NCBI RefSeq assembly: GCF_024347135.1
Contig: NZ_AP024907.1
Span: 2,037,001-2,101,000, forward strand
Source: Vibrio spartinae
Lineage (GTDB): Bacteria > Pseudomonadota > Gammaproteobacteria > Enterobacterales > Vibrionaceae
Reading direction: 5' to 3'
Length of the DNA: 64,000 nucleotides
Shown here: positions 37,287-45,701 of the stretch, piece after piece
Numbering within the stretch: the first letter of the stretch is position 1
How the letters are laid out: every line of letters begins with the position of its first letter
Made by a program: the position numbers and the translations under genes
The notes under the pieces: generated by a model
Told to the model about the DNA's origin: nothing
Database searches by the model: none
Seen by the model: only the letters and a program-made list of their open reading frames with translations

Positions 37287-40091
37287 ATGGCGACACAACA
37301 TTATTTAGTCGGCATCGATTTGGGCACAACCAATACGGTTGTGGCCTATTGCGAGAACGGCCAGAATCTATCTGAATGTCCGATCCGGCTTTTCGAAATC
37401 GACCAACTCATCGGCCCCGGTGAAGTCGCCCGTAGACCGACCCTGCCCTCGTTTCGTTTTCATCCGGCACAAGGACAACACCACCCGACGGATACTGCAC
37501 TCCCTTGGACGCATCAGCCCGTCGCTGGTGATTTCACCCCCGTGATTATCGGAGAATGGGCCAGAGAACTCGGTGCACAGGTTGAAGGACGACAGGTCGT
37601 CAGTGCCAAAAGCTGGTTGTCGCATCCTTCGGTTGATCGCTACGAAGCGATTTTACCCTGGGCCGGCACGCAAGATGTCGAAAAAGTTTCTCCGCTGCTC
37701 GCCAGCGCCAGTTACCTCAATCATATCCGTCAGGCATGGAATCATCATCATCCGGCCGACCCGCTCGAACAGCAAGATATTGTTGTTACCGTACCTGCTT
37801 CATTTGATGAAAGTGCCCGAAAGTTGACACTGGAAGCGGCGGCACTGGCGGGAATGCCTCATGTCAAACTCCTTGAGGAGCCACAGGCCGTTTGTTATGA
37901 CTGGTATAATCGCTACCAGTCACAAGCAACCACACAGCTCAAAGATGTGTCCGCGATTCTGATTTGCGATGTAGGGGGCGGCACAACCGATCTCAGTCTG
38001 ATCTCGGCGGCATTGGTACAGGATGCGCTGCAATTAGATCGGGTCGGAGTCGGAGAGCACTTGATGCTCGGTGGTGACAACATCGATCTCGCGCTGGCCC
38101 ATCTTGCCGAGCAACAATTTGCTCAACGGCATAATCAGACTCAAAAACTAAGTTCGGCGCGCCTGAGTAAACTCATTCAGCAGACCCGCAAAACCAAAGA
38201 GAGCTTACTTGCGGCTCAGTCACCGGAATCAGCCAAAATTACCTTATTGGGCAGTGGTTCAAAACTTTTGGGTGGCACCAAAAGTATTCACCTCGATAAA
38301 ACGCAGGTCCGGCAGATGGCACTGGATGGATTCTTTCCTCACACCACGCTCGATACCCTGCCCGCCCAAAGAAAAGGCGCGGTGCTGGAGTTCGGTCTGC
38401 CCTATGCGGCAGATCCTGCGATTACCAAACATATCGCGGCATTTTTAGCGCAGCATCCGGCTTTAACCCGGACAACCGATCAATCGTCAGCCCCACTCGG
38501 CCTCCTGCTTAACGGTGGGGTTTTCAATAGCGATCTGATTCAACAGCGGCTCACGCAAGTTTTGTCGGACTGGACCGGACAACCGATCATCCTCCTCGAC
38601 AATCCTCATCCCGATCTGGCTGTCGCGCTCGGTTCTGTCGGATACCTTAAGGCCTGCCGAGGCGCACAGCTGAAAATCGGTGGCGGGGCCGCACGGTCTT
38701 ATTTTTTGCATTTAGAACAGCGCAAACAGCAAACCTCTCAGGCGCTCTGCCTGTTAGCCAAAGGGACTGATGAAGGCCACGAGATCCGTTTATCGAGCCG
38801 TCGTTTTTCTCTCACCCTTGGCGAGCCGGTTCGTTTTAATCTGCTGACCTCACGACATGATAGCCTCGGTGACGAGTCATCGATTCAAAACGGACAACTG
38901 GTTGATGTTGATCCCGACTATTTTTCCCCCTTGCCGCCCTACATTACGTCACTCGAGCGGATGTCTGATCAATCGCTGGCGGCGAATCAAAAAGACCGGG
39001 TTGAAGTGTTTCTCTCCACGCAGCTCACGCCAGTCGGTACCTTGCAGCTAGAATGTGTTCAGGTTGATGATGAACAACACCGCTGGCAGTTGGAATTTGA
39101 GGTGCGTCATCAGTCACATCATGAAGTCGCCGCATCGTCTGATGTGCCGGGGCTTGCTCAAGCCTGTGAATTGATTACCGGCTTATACAGCGGCAATAAA
39201 AACAGTGATTCTCAGGCCGATCCGCGCACACTGAACAAATCACTAACCCAGTCGCTCGGTGACAAAGATGGCTGGGATATCACCACCAACCGCCAGTTAT
39301 TTGATCGATTGGCTCAAGGCAAGAAAAGACGCCGCCGCTCCGAAGCACACGAAAAAAACTGGCTGCGGCTGGCGGGTTTCACCCTACGTCCGGGATTCGG
39401 TGATCCGGTCGATAGTTGGCGTATCGAGCAAATTTGGTCGCTCTATCAGCAAGGCATTCAATTTCAGACCCACCAAACCTGGAGTGACTGGTGGACATTC
39501 TGGCGTCGGGTTTGCGGCGGACTCAATCAGGAACAACAAGAAACGATTCTGGCCGATATCGCCAAATACCTTCATCCCGGTGCACATAACAGCAGTAAGC
39601 AGGCCAAAGCAGCACAGGAAAAAGGTTATGAAGCGATGGTTCGTCTGGCTGCTTCACTGGAGCATCTGGAAACGGAAGATAAGATATTGCTGGCGAACTG
39701 GTTCATCAAACGGGCGCAGCGCCAATCTCAATATGCACAGGCGCATTGGTGGGCCGTCGGCCGTCTCGCGTCAAGAGTGTTACTCTATGGCAGCCAGCAT
39801 AAAGTCATTCCGAGAACGCAACTCAGTCACTGGTTAGCGGAATTACTGCAACAGGATTGGAAACAAGAACCGATGATCGGTTTTGCAGCCATGATGATGT
39901 GCCGGAAAACCGGAGATCGTCAGGTCGATATTGCTGATGAGCTGCGTGCGGCTATCGCGGATAAACTCAAACAAAGCAGAGCACCGCAAAGCTGGCTTGC
40001 ACTCATTGATGAAGTCAGCCAAGCCTCCGAAAGTGACTCAAAACGCATCTTCGGTGATACCCTGCCGAGTGGATTACTTTTACTTCGCTAG
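37287..40091 (+). CDS. Hsp70-family protein with DUF3731-like C-terminus (second of pair)
   Basis: Large Hsp70-like protein of 934 aa. Phosphate-1 loop GIDLGTTNTVV is at 9-19, phosphate-2 CDVGGGTTDLSLI around 228, and LLLNGGVFNSD near 410 in the adenosine site. About 300 extra residues follow the beta domain; they are helical and Trp-rich (WSDWWTFWRRVCGG) and correspond to the DUF3731-type extension. It is the third gene of the operon, two bases after its paralogue. The pair plus DUF2760 recurs in gammaproteobacteria as far as I know, without an established function. Confidence 0.9.
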   Translation: MATQHYLVGIDLGTTNTVVAYCENGQNLSECPIRLFEIDQLIGPGEVARRPTLPSFRFHPAQGQHHPTDTALPWTHQPVAGDFTPVIIGEWARELGAQVEGRQVVSAKSWLSHPSVDRYEAILPWAGTQDVEKVSPLLASASYLNHIRQAWNHHHPADPLEQQDIVVTVPASFDESARKLTLEAAALAGMPHVKLLEEPQAVCYDWYNRYQSQATTQLKDVSAILICDVGGGTTDLSLISAALVQDALQLDRVGVGEHLMLGGDNIDLALAHLAEQQFAQRHNQTQKLSSARLSKLIQQTRKTKESLLAAQSPESAKITLLGSGSKLLGGTKSIHLDKTQVRQMALDGFFPHTTLDTLPAQRKGAVLEFGLPYAADPAITKHIAAFLAQHPALTRTTDQSSAPLGLLLNGGVFNSDLIQQRLTQVLSDWTGQPIILLDNPHPDLAVALGSVGYLKACRGAQLKIGGGAARSYFLHLEQRKQQTSQALCLLAKGTDEGHEIRLSSRRFSLTLGEPVRFNLLTSRHDSLGDESSIQNGQLVDVDPDYFSPLPPYITSLERMSDQSLAANQKDRVEVFLSTQLTPVGTLQLECVQVDDEQHRWQLEFEVRHQSHHEVAASSDVPGLAQACELITGLYSGNKNSDSQADPRTLNKSLTQSLGDKDGWDITTNRQLFDRLAQGKKRRRRSEAHEKNWLRLAGFTLRPGFGDPVDSWRIEQIWSLYQQGIQFQTHQTWSDWWTFWRRVCGGLNQEQQETILADIAKYLHPGAHNSSKQAKAAQEKGYEAMVRLAASLEHLETEDKILLANWFIKRAQRQSQYAQAHWWAVGRLASRVLLYGSQHKVIPRTQLSHWLAELLQQDWKQEPMIGFAAMMMCRKTGDRQVDIADELRAAIADKLKQSRAPQSWLALIDEVSQASESDSKRIFGDTLPSGLLLLR

Positions 40092-40193
40092 TTCACTGCC
40101 CGCAGCCAATACGCGGCATCAATGACAGATGATCAATGGTGAATGGTGAAAACAGAGAGAAACGAGTCAGGACGGTTTCAACCGAAGGGAAAC

Positions 40194-40215
40194 CCGGGCG
40201 AAAAACTTCGCCCGG
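40194..40215. terminator. stem-loop between the Hsp70 operon and CARDB gene
   Basis: Perfect 9-bp arms CCGGGCGAA / TTCGCCCGG with loop AAAC, placed between convergent genes. Only a short T stretch follows on either strand. Confidence 0.6.
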
Positions 40216-40229
40216 AATCAGTCAATGAA

Positions 40230-40898
40230 TTATTTGACTGAATAACGTTTGAGTAAATCATCTACAACTTTGGTATTCTCTTCCACTACAGTCATACCTT
40301 TGATTTCAGGTACACCTGCTCCCATGAAGATATCGCTACTCATTGTGCTGCGATCGATATAATTCACCGGTCCACTGGTACTGAGTTGCGAAGACTGCTC
40401 GGCTTGTGCTTCAGCGACTTCAGCCGCGCTGCTAACAACAGTCAGACGTGCTGCGGCAACGTTGTTACTCTCATTCGTCTCTTTTACGACCTGACGATAA
40501 TCGGCAGAGAGTACAATCATGTAATTACCGGCAGGAAGTGATTTAGGAATGTTAAGCGTGAAGCTGTAACGTGCCCCTGATGGTAGTGCAATCGGAATTT
40601 CACCGAAGAGACCTAGCGGCTGACCATTCGCGTCCGCCAGTAAAACGCCTAACGTTGGCGCTGTTCCCGATGTTTGAGGGCATCCCGTGGCAACAGTGGT
40701 TTCAACAGAGACTTTGCCGCCAGCAACAACGGTTCCCGGAGAGAGACTTCCTGAAGCAATCAGCCAGTCAGGCGCGTTACAACTGGCAGTAGTGGGCGCA
40801 TTGTCTACAGCTGCATGTTCTTGTGTTGAAGCCAAAGCTGATTGGCTACTTAGACCAACTGATGCGATAAGCGCGACGAATATAGGTGTTAATTTCAT
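40230..40898 (-). CDS. secreted CARDB-domain protein
   Basis: Exported protein of 222 aa. The signal peptide ends near residue 23 (SQSALA). The middle region (about 38-155) has the CARDB immunoglobulin-like pattern ending in ETNESNNVAAARLTV, typical of bacterial adhesion-related domains. Two cysteines in the domain may form a disulfide. The C-terminal part (156-222) is low-complexity, then polar, without membrane anchor or sorting signal. The role is not known; surface or extracellular binding is a family-level guess. Confidence 0.82.
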   Translation of the reverse strand: MKLTPIFVALIASVGLSSQSALASTQEHAAVDNAPTTASCNAPDWLIASGSLSPGTVVAGGKVSVETTVATGCPQTSGTAPTLGVLLADANGQPLGLFGEIPIALPSGARYSFTLNIPKSLPAGNYMIVLSADYRQVVKETNESNNVAAARLTVVSSAAEVAEAQAEQSSQLSTSGPVNYIDRSTMSSDIFMGAGVPEIKGMTVVEENTKVVDDLLKRYSVK

Positions 40899-41472
40899 AG
40901 TATTTTCTTCCGTTTTTATAGGCTTGTTCAGTTAACGTTAATTAACATTAATGTCCATTTAACAACGAAAGCCAAAATATATTCAAATCCGGTTATTGGA
41001 TAAAGACAATAACCAACTCAATACATCCCCTGCACGCTGACATTAAAAATAACCAGCATACGGAGTAACAGAGAATAAATTCAACTTCCGCCCCCTTGTC
41101 ACTCTTTATATTACCCATCCATTAAAATTGATGAATAAAAGCCGATATAGAATGAACAAGCACGTATATTATGTTCTTTAAATATACACACCACAACACC
41201 CAATGTTCAACTTGTTGTATAAAAACCTAAAGAGACATTAAAAATGAGAGCATGATCGAATAATATCTGAGATGCTGTTTATAATGATATAAACAACATT
41301 TATTGTATTATTCAATTTAATATTAACGCATAGTTTATTCTGATGTAGATCGCTGAATATAAATAGTATCCTTCATCGAAATTATTTAATTACACCGATA
41401 GAAGGCCAGTATTCCATTCGGTTTATTCAATTTACCGAATCAAATCGAGGATGCATCGTCAGGGGCTTTAAT

Positions 41473-41510
41473 CCTGCTCATAGTACCTGCTCATGGTACC
41501 TGTTCAACAG
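41473..41510. repeat. 13-bp tandem repeat, three copies
   Basis: CCTGCTCATAGTA, CCTGCTCATGGTA and CCTGTTCAACAG follow one another; the third is partial and diverged. Confidence 0.8.
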
Positions 41511-41981
41511 CCTTTCACTAGCTTGCTGCGGCCAATCAATATCACGGTGATGCAGGCATTCTCTGGGACCAGTGCTTCATCTTGCTGTCAGGCACTCCAT
41601 TTTTTGTATTGGCAGTGTAAGACGATAGCTCAGCGTATGATGCCCATTATGTGGATATAAAAGACCGAACAACTTATTTTAGATAAGAAAATATGACCAT
41701 CGGATAAATAAATAATAGCAAAATAAATCGTAATCCATTTTCGTCAACACCTATCTTCTCGATTGATTAAGCTTTTATTTTTCTTATCATTTTAACTAAA
41801 AAATTAACACTGTAAAATTGAACGTAGTTTTATCAAAAAAACATCAATAGTCTCCAACAAACAATAGAACCTTATAAAATAAAGTAACGTTCTATCTCAG
41901 TTATCAATGTTAATTTTTCTTATCAAATAAGAGAAGGTGTATAAAATATTCACTTATATTGCAATCATTCATTTATACATT

Positions 41982-42064
41982 ATTACATCTGTCATTTGAT
42001 GTAATTGATACATCGTTAATTATATTGATCTATTTTAATGTAATTTACATATTAGTCATTACAT
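41982..42064. promoter_or_regulatory. cluster of TGTAA/TTACA inverted repeats
   Basis: ATTACATC-N8-GATGTAAT (41982-42005) overlaps GATGTA-N5-TACATC (41998-42014). Then come ATGTAA-T-TTACAT (42038-42050) and CATTACAT (42057-42064). The repeated core in both orientations suggests a multi-site operator or a strongly structured transcript. No adjacent gene clearly uses it; queC and the CARDB gene both point away or end here. Confidence 0.5.
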
Positions 42065-42263
42065 TTATGCAATAAACATTCTCTCTGGCTCTCATTTTTG
42101 ACCAATGGTGCAATCAAAATTGTTGCAAAATATGACAAAGAAGAGCGCAAAATAAAACGTGTTCCAACGAGATAAATATATCATTCAAAAAAACAGAACC
42201 TCACCTTTCAGGCGAACATCAATTCTGAAAGATGGGTTCACTGAGGGAATTCGCGACTATCTC

Positions 42264-42302
42264 CAATGATACGCTTCAATGATATGCTTCAATGGCACGC
42301 AT
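42264..42302. repeat. 13-bp tandem repeat, three copies
   Basis: CAATGATACGCTT, CAATGATATGCTT and CAATGGCACGCAT are consecutive, starting 30 bp beyond the queC stop and running away from it. Confidence 0.8.
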
Positions 42303-42331
42303 CGATGCCTAGCAAAGAAACATTATCATCA

Positions 42332-43033
42332 TCATGAATGCGTTTGAGTGGCTCGCTTATCCAAATAGGCTTGTTGGATTGCATCTCGGTTGTTCAGATA
42401 TTCATCGAGCCCTGCTTGTCTTAAGTGACAGGAAGGACATTCGCCGCACCCATCGCCAATCACACCGTTATAGCATGTGAGCGTCTGGTTTCTGACTAAC
42501 GCTAATGCATCATAATCATCGGCCATTGCCCATGTTTCGGCTTTATTCAGCCACATTAATGGGGTGACGATGTTCATCTTTCGATCCATCCCTTGCACCA
42601 GCGCTTGGTTCATGGTTTGGATGAATTCGTTCCGACAATCCGGATAGCCTGAAAAATCTGTTTCACAGACACCGGTAATCACGGACTCAGCACCTATCTG
42701 ATACGCATAAATGCCTGCCAGTGTCAGGAACAAGATATTTCGGCCGGGCACAAATGAATTGGGTAATCCATTGTCCTGTAACTCATGGGAGACCGGAATA
42801 TCGTCACGTGTCAGTGAGCTGATCGCTAATTCATTCAGCAAGCCGACATCCATCACTTTATGAGCTTTTACGCCCAACTGGGTCGCTAATTGACGTGCGG
42901 TTTCGATCTCAAGCCGGTGCCGCTGGCCGTAATCAAACGTAATCGCATGAACTTCATCATAAGTTTGCAGTGCTTCAACAAGGCAAGTGGTCGAATCTTG
43001 TCCGCCACTAAAGACAACAACAGCTTTTTTCAT
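42332..43033 (-). CDS. queC: 7-cyano-7-deazaguanine synthase
   Basis: QueC converts 7-carboxy-7-deazaguanine with ammonia and ATP to preQ0 in queuosine synthesis. The PP-loop SGGQDSTT is at 9-16 and the zinc-binding Cys set lies in [20 protein letters not shown] near 193-212. At 233 aa it has the usual length. GAGG lies seven bases before the ATG. It follows queE by nine bases, so the product of QueE feeds QueC from one transcript. Confidence 0.97.
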   Translation of the reverse strand: MKKAVVVFSGGQDSTTCLVEALQTYDEVHAITFDYGQRHRLEIETARQLATQLGVKAHKVMDVGLLNELAISSLTRDDIPVSHELQDNGLPNSFVPGRNILFLTLAGIYAYQIGAESVITGVCETDFSGYPDCRNEFIQTMNQALVQGMDRKMNIVTPLMWLNKAETWAMADDYDALALVRNQTLTCYNGVIGDGCGECPSCHLRQAGLDEYLNNRDAIQQAYLDKRATQTHS

Positions 43034-43042
43034 AACAATTCC

Positions 43043-43717
43043 TCAGGCAATAGCCAGGTATTTATGAGTCTGAACCGATAGACGCCAATTGCGCTCGATA
43101 CACACCTCAATACATAACTCAGTCGCTCGTGGTTTCTGACTAATCGGTTGTAAAGCAATGATTGTATCATCGGCAACCGGTGTCTGGTGCAGTAAATGAT
43201 CGAGCTGCTCAATATCCTTACGTGTGCCGACAGGATGCTTAATTTCATTGGCTCGTCGCAAGGCACCTTCCAGCACCGGCAAGCGGCCTTTCATCGCTAT
43301 TTTTGGTGACACTGTCACCCATGTCTGTGCTGAAGCCCGAACGTCAGCCGTACCACTGGTTTCAATCTGACAATGACACCCGATCGCTTCAAAAGCTTCG
43401 GTTAACACGGTCAAATCATACAGACACGGCTCTCCCCCCGTCATCACAATATGTTTCGCTGTATAGCCTTGGCGGTGATAACAATCGATGATCGCCGCTG
43501 CGCTCATTGGGCACCAAAGCGGACTATCCTGAGTTTTCACGATGATATCGTCAACAGACCGCTGATCCTGCGGCTCGGTAAACCAAGTATGCTTTGTATC
43601 ACACCAAGAACACCCGACCGGACACCCCTGTAATCGGACAAAAACAGCAGGCACGCCCGTAAAGACACCCTCACCCTGGATAGTTTGAAAGATTTCATTG
43701 ACTTTATAAATACTCAA
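43043..43717 (-). CDS. queE: 7-carboxy-7-deazaguanine synthase
   Basis: Radical-SAM enzyme that contracts 6-carboxy-tetrahydropterin to 7-carboxy-7-deazaguanine in queuosine synthesis. The iron-sulfur Cys motif is the CxxxCxxC form CPVGCSWC, preceded by the family signature FQTIQGEGVFTG. The start is set at TTG 43717 (peptide SIYKVNEIFQ follows), because AGGA lies six bases upstream; the ATG at 43741 lacks a ribosome site. This gives 224 aa. Paired with queC. Confidence 0.94.
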   Translation of the reverse strand: MSIYKVNEIFQTIQGEGVFTGVPAVFVRLQGCPVGCSWCDTKHTWFTEPQDQRSVDDIIVKTQDSPLWCPMSAAAIIDCYHRQGYTAKHIVMTGGEPCLYDLTVLTEAFEAIGCHCQIETSGTADVRASAQTWVTVSPKIAMKGRLPVLEGALRRANEIKHPVGTRKDIEQLDHLLHQTPVADDTIIALQPISQKPRATELCIEVCIERNWRLSVQTHKYLAIA

Positions 43718-43741
43718 AATGAATCCTAATTCAGCGGTCAT

Positions 43742-44104
43742 ATTATGCGAGTCGCAGACCTTAATAGAAGCGTGTCAGAAGGTCAAATTAAACCCATGCC
43801 GTATTAACATTAAAATCAATGTGATGCTTTGCAATGATAATAAAATTCAAAAAGATACGCCTCTGCCCGATTTCTCCGTTCAAATTCTTGCCACCACATT
43901 TAAACCATCGGACAGGCGATTCCAAACACATCAGTCATCGGGGTTTTATCGCGATAAAACAACATCATGACACTGGATGTTATGCTTGTATTTGTGCTGA
44001 AACTCCCTCATATTGGTGCATCTTGGGAATGCATCCCACGGATAGAATCCCATGCCTCTTTTTATTTTTAGTCCCACATTTTCTGAAGTTACCGGTGATA
44101 AATC
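43742..44104. promoter_or_regulatory. queE-yidA divergent gap with an 18-bp palindrome
   Basis: No gene is supported in this gap. The perfect palindrome GTTTTATCGCGATAAAAC at 43943-43960 has a central CG as in LacI-family operators and lies about 145 bp before yidA; its regulator is unknown. A weak GGTGA precedes the yidA ATG. Confidence 0.5.
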
Positions 44105-44911
44105 ATGTATAAACTGATTGGACTCGACATGGATGGCACGCTGCTAAACAGTCAAAAACAAATTTCGGCCCGCACTCAAGCTGCCATACAGGCGGCAAAA
44201 GATAAGGGCGTTCAAATTGTTTTGTCCTCTGGCCGCCCCATTGAAGGGCTTCGTGCCTATCTCGACCAGTTAGGGTTGAACCGCGAGCACGACTATGCCG
44301 TTCATTACAACGGATCATTTGTCGAGAATGTGCTGACGGGCGAAATCATTCGTCAACAAGTTGTCAGCGCAGCCGATGTCAAAACCATTGGTCGAACAGC
44401 CCGGGCGCTTAACGTCAATACCCATGCGTTCAGCCAAAAACTAGGGCTGATTACTCCCAAAAGCTCGAAATACACCCAGTTGGAAGCGCAAATCAATGGG
44501 ATCGAGATCCATGAAGTCGATTTTGAGACACTGGATGACGATCACCCGATGATTAAAGCGATGATCGTTGATGAACCGGAAAAGCTGACCCAGGCCTATC
44601 AAAACTTGCCTGCGGCCGTCATCGAAAAATTTACGATTGTCCAGAGCGCCCCACATTTTCTTGAATTTCTGAACCCGCAAAGTAATAAGGGATTAGGAAT
44701 TCAGGCCGTAGCCGAACGGTTGGGCATTCCGGCAGAAGCCGTCATATGTATCGGGGATGCAGAAAATGATCATCATATGCTCGAATATGCAGGTTTAGGC
44801 ATTGCGATGGACAATGCGATGCCACAAACCAAGGCCATTGCTGACTACATTACTGCAAGTAACGATGAAGACGGTGTGGCACAGGCTATTGAAAAATTTG
44901 TACTGGCGTAA
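44105..44911 (+). CDS. yidA: Cof-type HAD sugar phosphatase
   Basis: Cytoplasmic HAD-IIB phosphatase of 268 aa. Motif I is LDMDGTLLNS (8-17), motif II LSSGRP, motif III Lys lies in SNKGLGIQAV, and motif IV is IGDAENDHHML. The best match is E. coli YidA, a broad sugar-phosphate phosphatase. It is a single gene, ended by a terminator that reaches the stop of the convergent GNAT gene. Confidence 0.93.
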   Translation: MYKLIGLDMDGTLLNSQKQISARTQAAIQAAKDKGVQIVLSSGRPIEGLRAYLDQLGLNREHDYAVHYNGSFVENVLTGEIIRQQVVSAADVKTIGRTARALNVNTHAFSQKLGLITPKSSKYTQLEAQINGIEIHEVDFETLDDDHPMIKAMIVDEPEKLTQAYQNLPAAVIEKFTIVQSAPHFLEFLNPQSNKGLGIQAVAERLGIPAEAVICIGDAENDHHMLEYAGLGIAMDNAMPQTKAIADYITASNDEDGVAQAIEKFVLA

Positions 44912-44932
44912 ACGATATCTGTCCCCAAATTC

Positions 44933-45029
44933 CCGGCATCAAATCACCGGTATCAAGTCAATGGCGACAGTGGACAAATAAATACTCGAATCCGTGATTC
45001 AAGTGGTCCGTATCAACGTCCGTATCAAC
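44933..45029. repeat. two tandem duplications downstream of yidA
   Basis: CCGGCATCAAATCA is followed directly by CCGGTATCAAGTCA (44933-44960, period 14). GTCCGTATCAAC is repeated exactly at 45006-45017 and 45018-45029 (period 12). Confidence 0.82.
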
Positions 45030-45031
45030 TT

Positions 45032-45070
45032 AAAAGCGCTCAGAGCTGTTGAATCACTCGGGCGCTTTTT
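45032..45070 (+). terminator. terminator of yidA
   Basis: Arms AAAAGCGC (45032-45039) and GCGCTTTT (45062-45069) with a T run to 45070. It overlaps the last base pairs of the convergent GNAT gene. Confidence 0.75.
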
Positions 45071-45539
45071 ATCGAATCCCCTTCCTTAAGCAATGGATGT
45101 GATGGCTGAATCCGAGTTTCTGATAGAGTTTGACGGCCGACTGATTAAAATCCCAAACTTCAACAAAGACTTGTTGCACACCATAGTCTTCGAATTCTTT
45201 TTCTATCCGCTGGAAAAGCTGACTGCCGACGCCCTGCCCGCGATAGGATGACAACACATAAAATTCGTCAATACTGCCCATCAACACGGTTTTGCTGACC
45301 GAAGAGACTAAATCAGCGAAATGACCAGACACAAACCCAATACAACAATGATCGCAAAGCGCGACAAACACCAGCCCTTCTGGGGATTCTAAATAATCAG
45401 CAATTCGCTTTTCTTCCATCACCGCTTCTGCCGACTTAAAGTGCTGCGGGCAAGCCACGTGATGTTCATTGTGTAACTCATACATCATCTGTTCAAGAAC
45501 GGGGAGATCCGACGATTTCGCCAACCGAATATTAACCAT
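45069..45539 (-). CDS. GNAT-family N-acetyltransferase
   Basis: Acetyl-CoA-dependent acetyltransferase of 156 aa. The GNAT core is visible: strand 4 around IDEFYVLSSYRGQGVGSQLF, with the acetyl-CoA pyrophosphate loop RGQGVG, and motif B near VEVWDFNQSAVKLYQKLGF. The start at ATG 45539 is preferred: GAGG lies five bases upstream, while the in-frame GTG at 45554 is unsupported. Substrate unknown. Confidence 0.87.
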   Translation of the reverse strand: MVNIRLAKSSDLPVLEQMMYELHNEHHVACPQHFKSAEAVMEEKRIADYLESPEGLVFVALCDHCCIGFVSGHFADLVSSVSKTVLMGSIDEFYVLSSYRGQGVGSQLFQRIEKEFEDYGVQQVFVEVWDFNQSAVKLYQKLGFSHHIHCLRKGIR

Positions 45540-45596
45540 AGCAGCCTCAGGCACAAGATAAGAGGATGCTAGTTTATACCCGACGTTCTCTCAGGT

Positions 45597-45657
45597 AAAA
45601 AAATAACGCACAAACAAGACCGCGGAGAGGCTGCCTTGCGTTGGCAACACCCTCCGC
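45597..45657 (-). terminator. possible terminator of the prp operon
   Basis: Arms GCGGAG (45622-45627) and CTCCGC (45652-45657) with inner GGC/GCC pairing. On the minus strand a run of seven T (45597-45603) comes only about 18 nt after the stem, so termination there may be weak. Confidence 0.45.
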
Positions 45658-45701
45658 AACAAGATGACGACCCCATCATACGTCGCATCTTTCACACCGC
45701 T

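Larger units (their letters stand above)
40899..42331. other. 1.4-kb AT-rich region without a gene
   Basis: No credible coding frame was found on either strand. It contains a perfect inverted repeat ATTCGGT-N11-ACCGAAT (41416-41440), a 13-bp triplicate (41473-41510), and a slightly GC-richer patch (about 41455-41650). That patch ends near a short stem AGTGC/GCACT (41571-41596) followed by TTTTTT, which could be the 3' end of a small RNA or a gene remnant. A dense set of inverted repeats follows at 41982-42064 and another 13-bp triplicate at 42264. Confidence 0.6.

Noticed and set aside
41982..42064. TyrR boxes
   Set aside because: The TGTAA/TTACA half-sites do not have the six-base spacing of TyrR boxes (TGTAAA-N6-TTTACA).
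43719..44112. Plus-strand open frames in the queE-yidA gap
   Set aside because: No ribosome sites, no recognisable protein features, and they overlap the queE start and promoter region.
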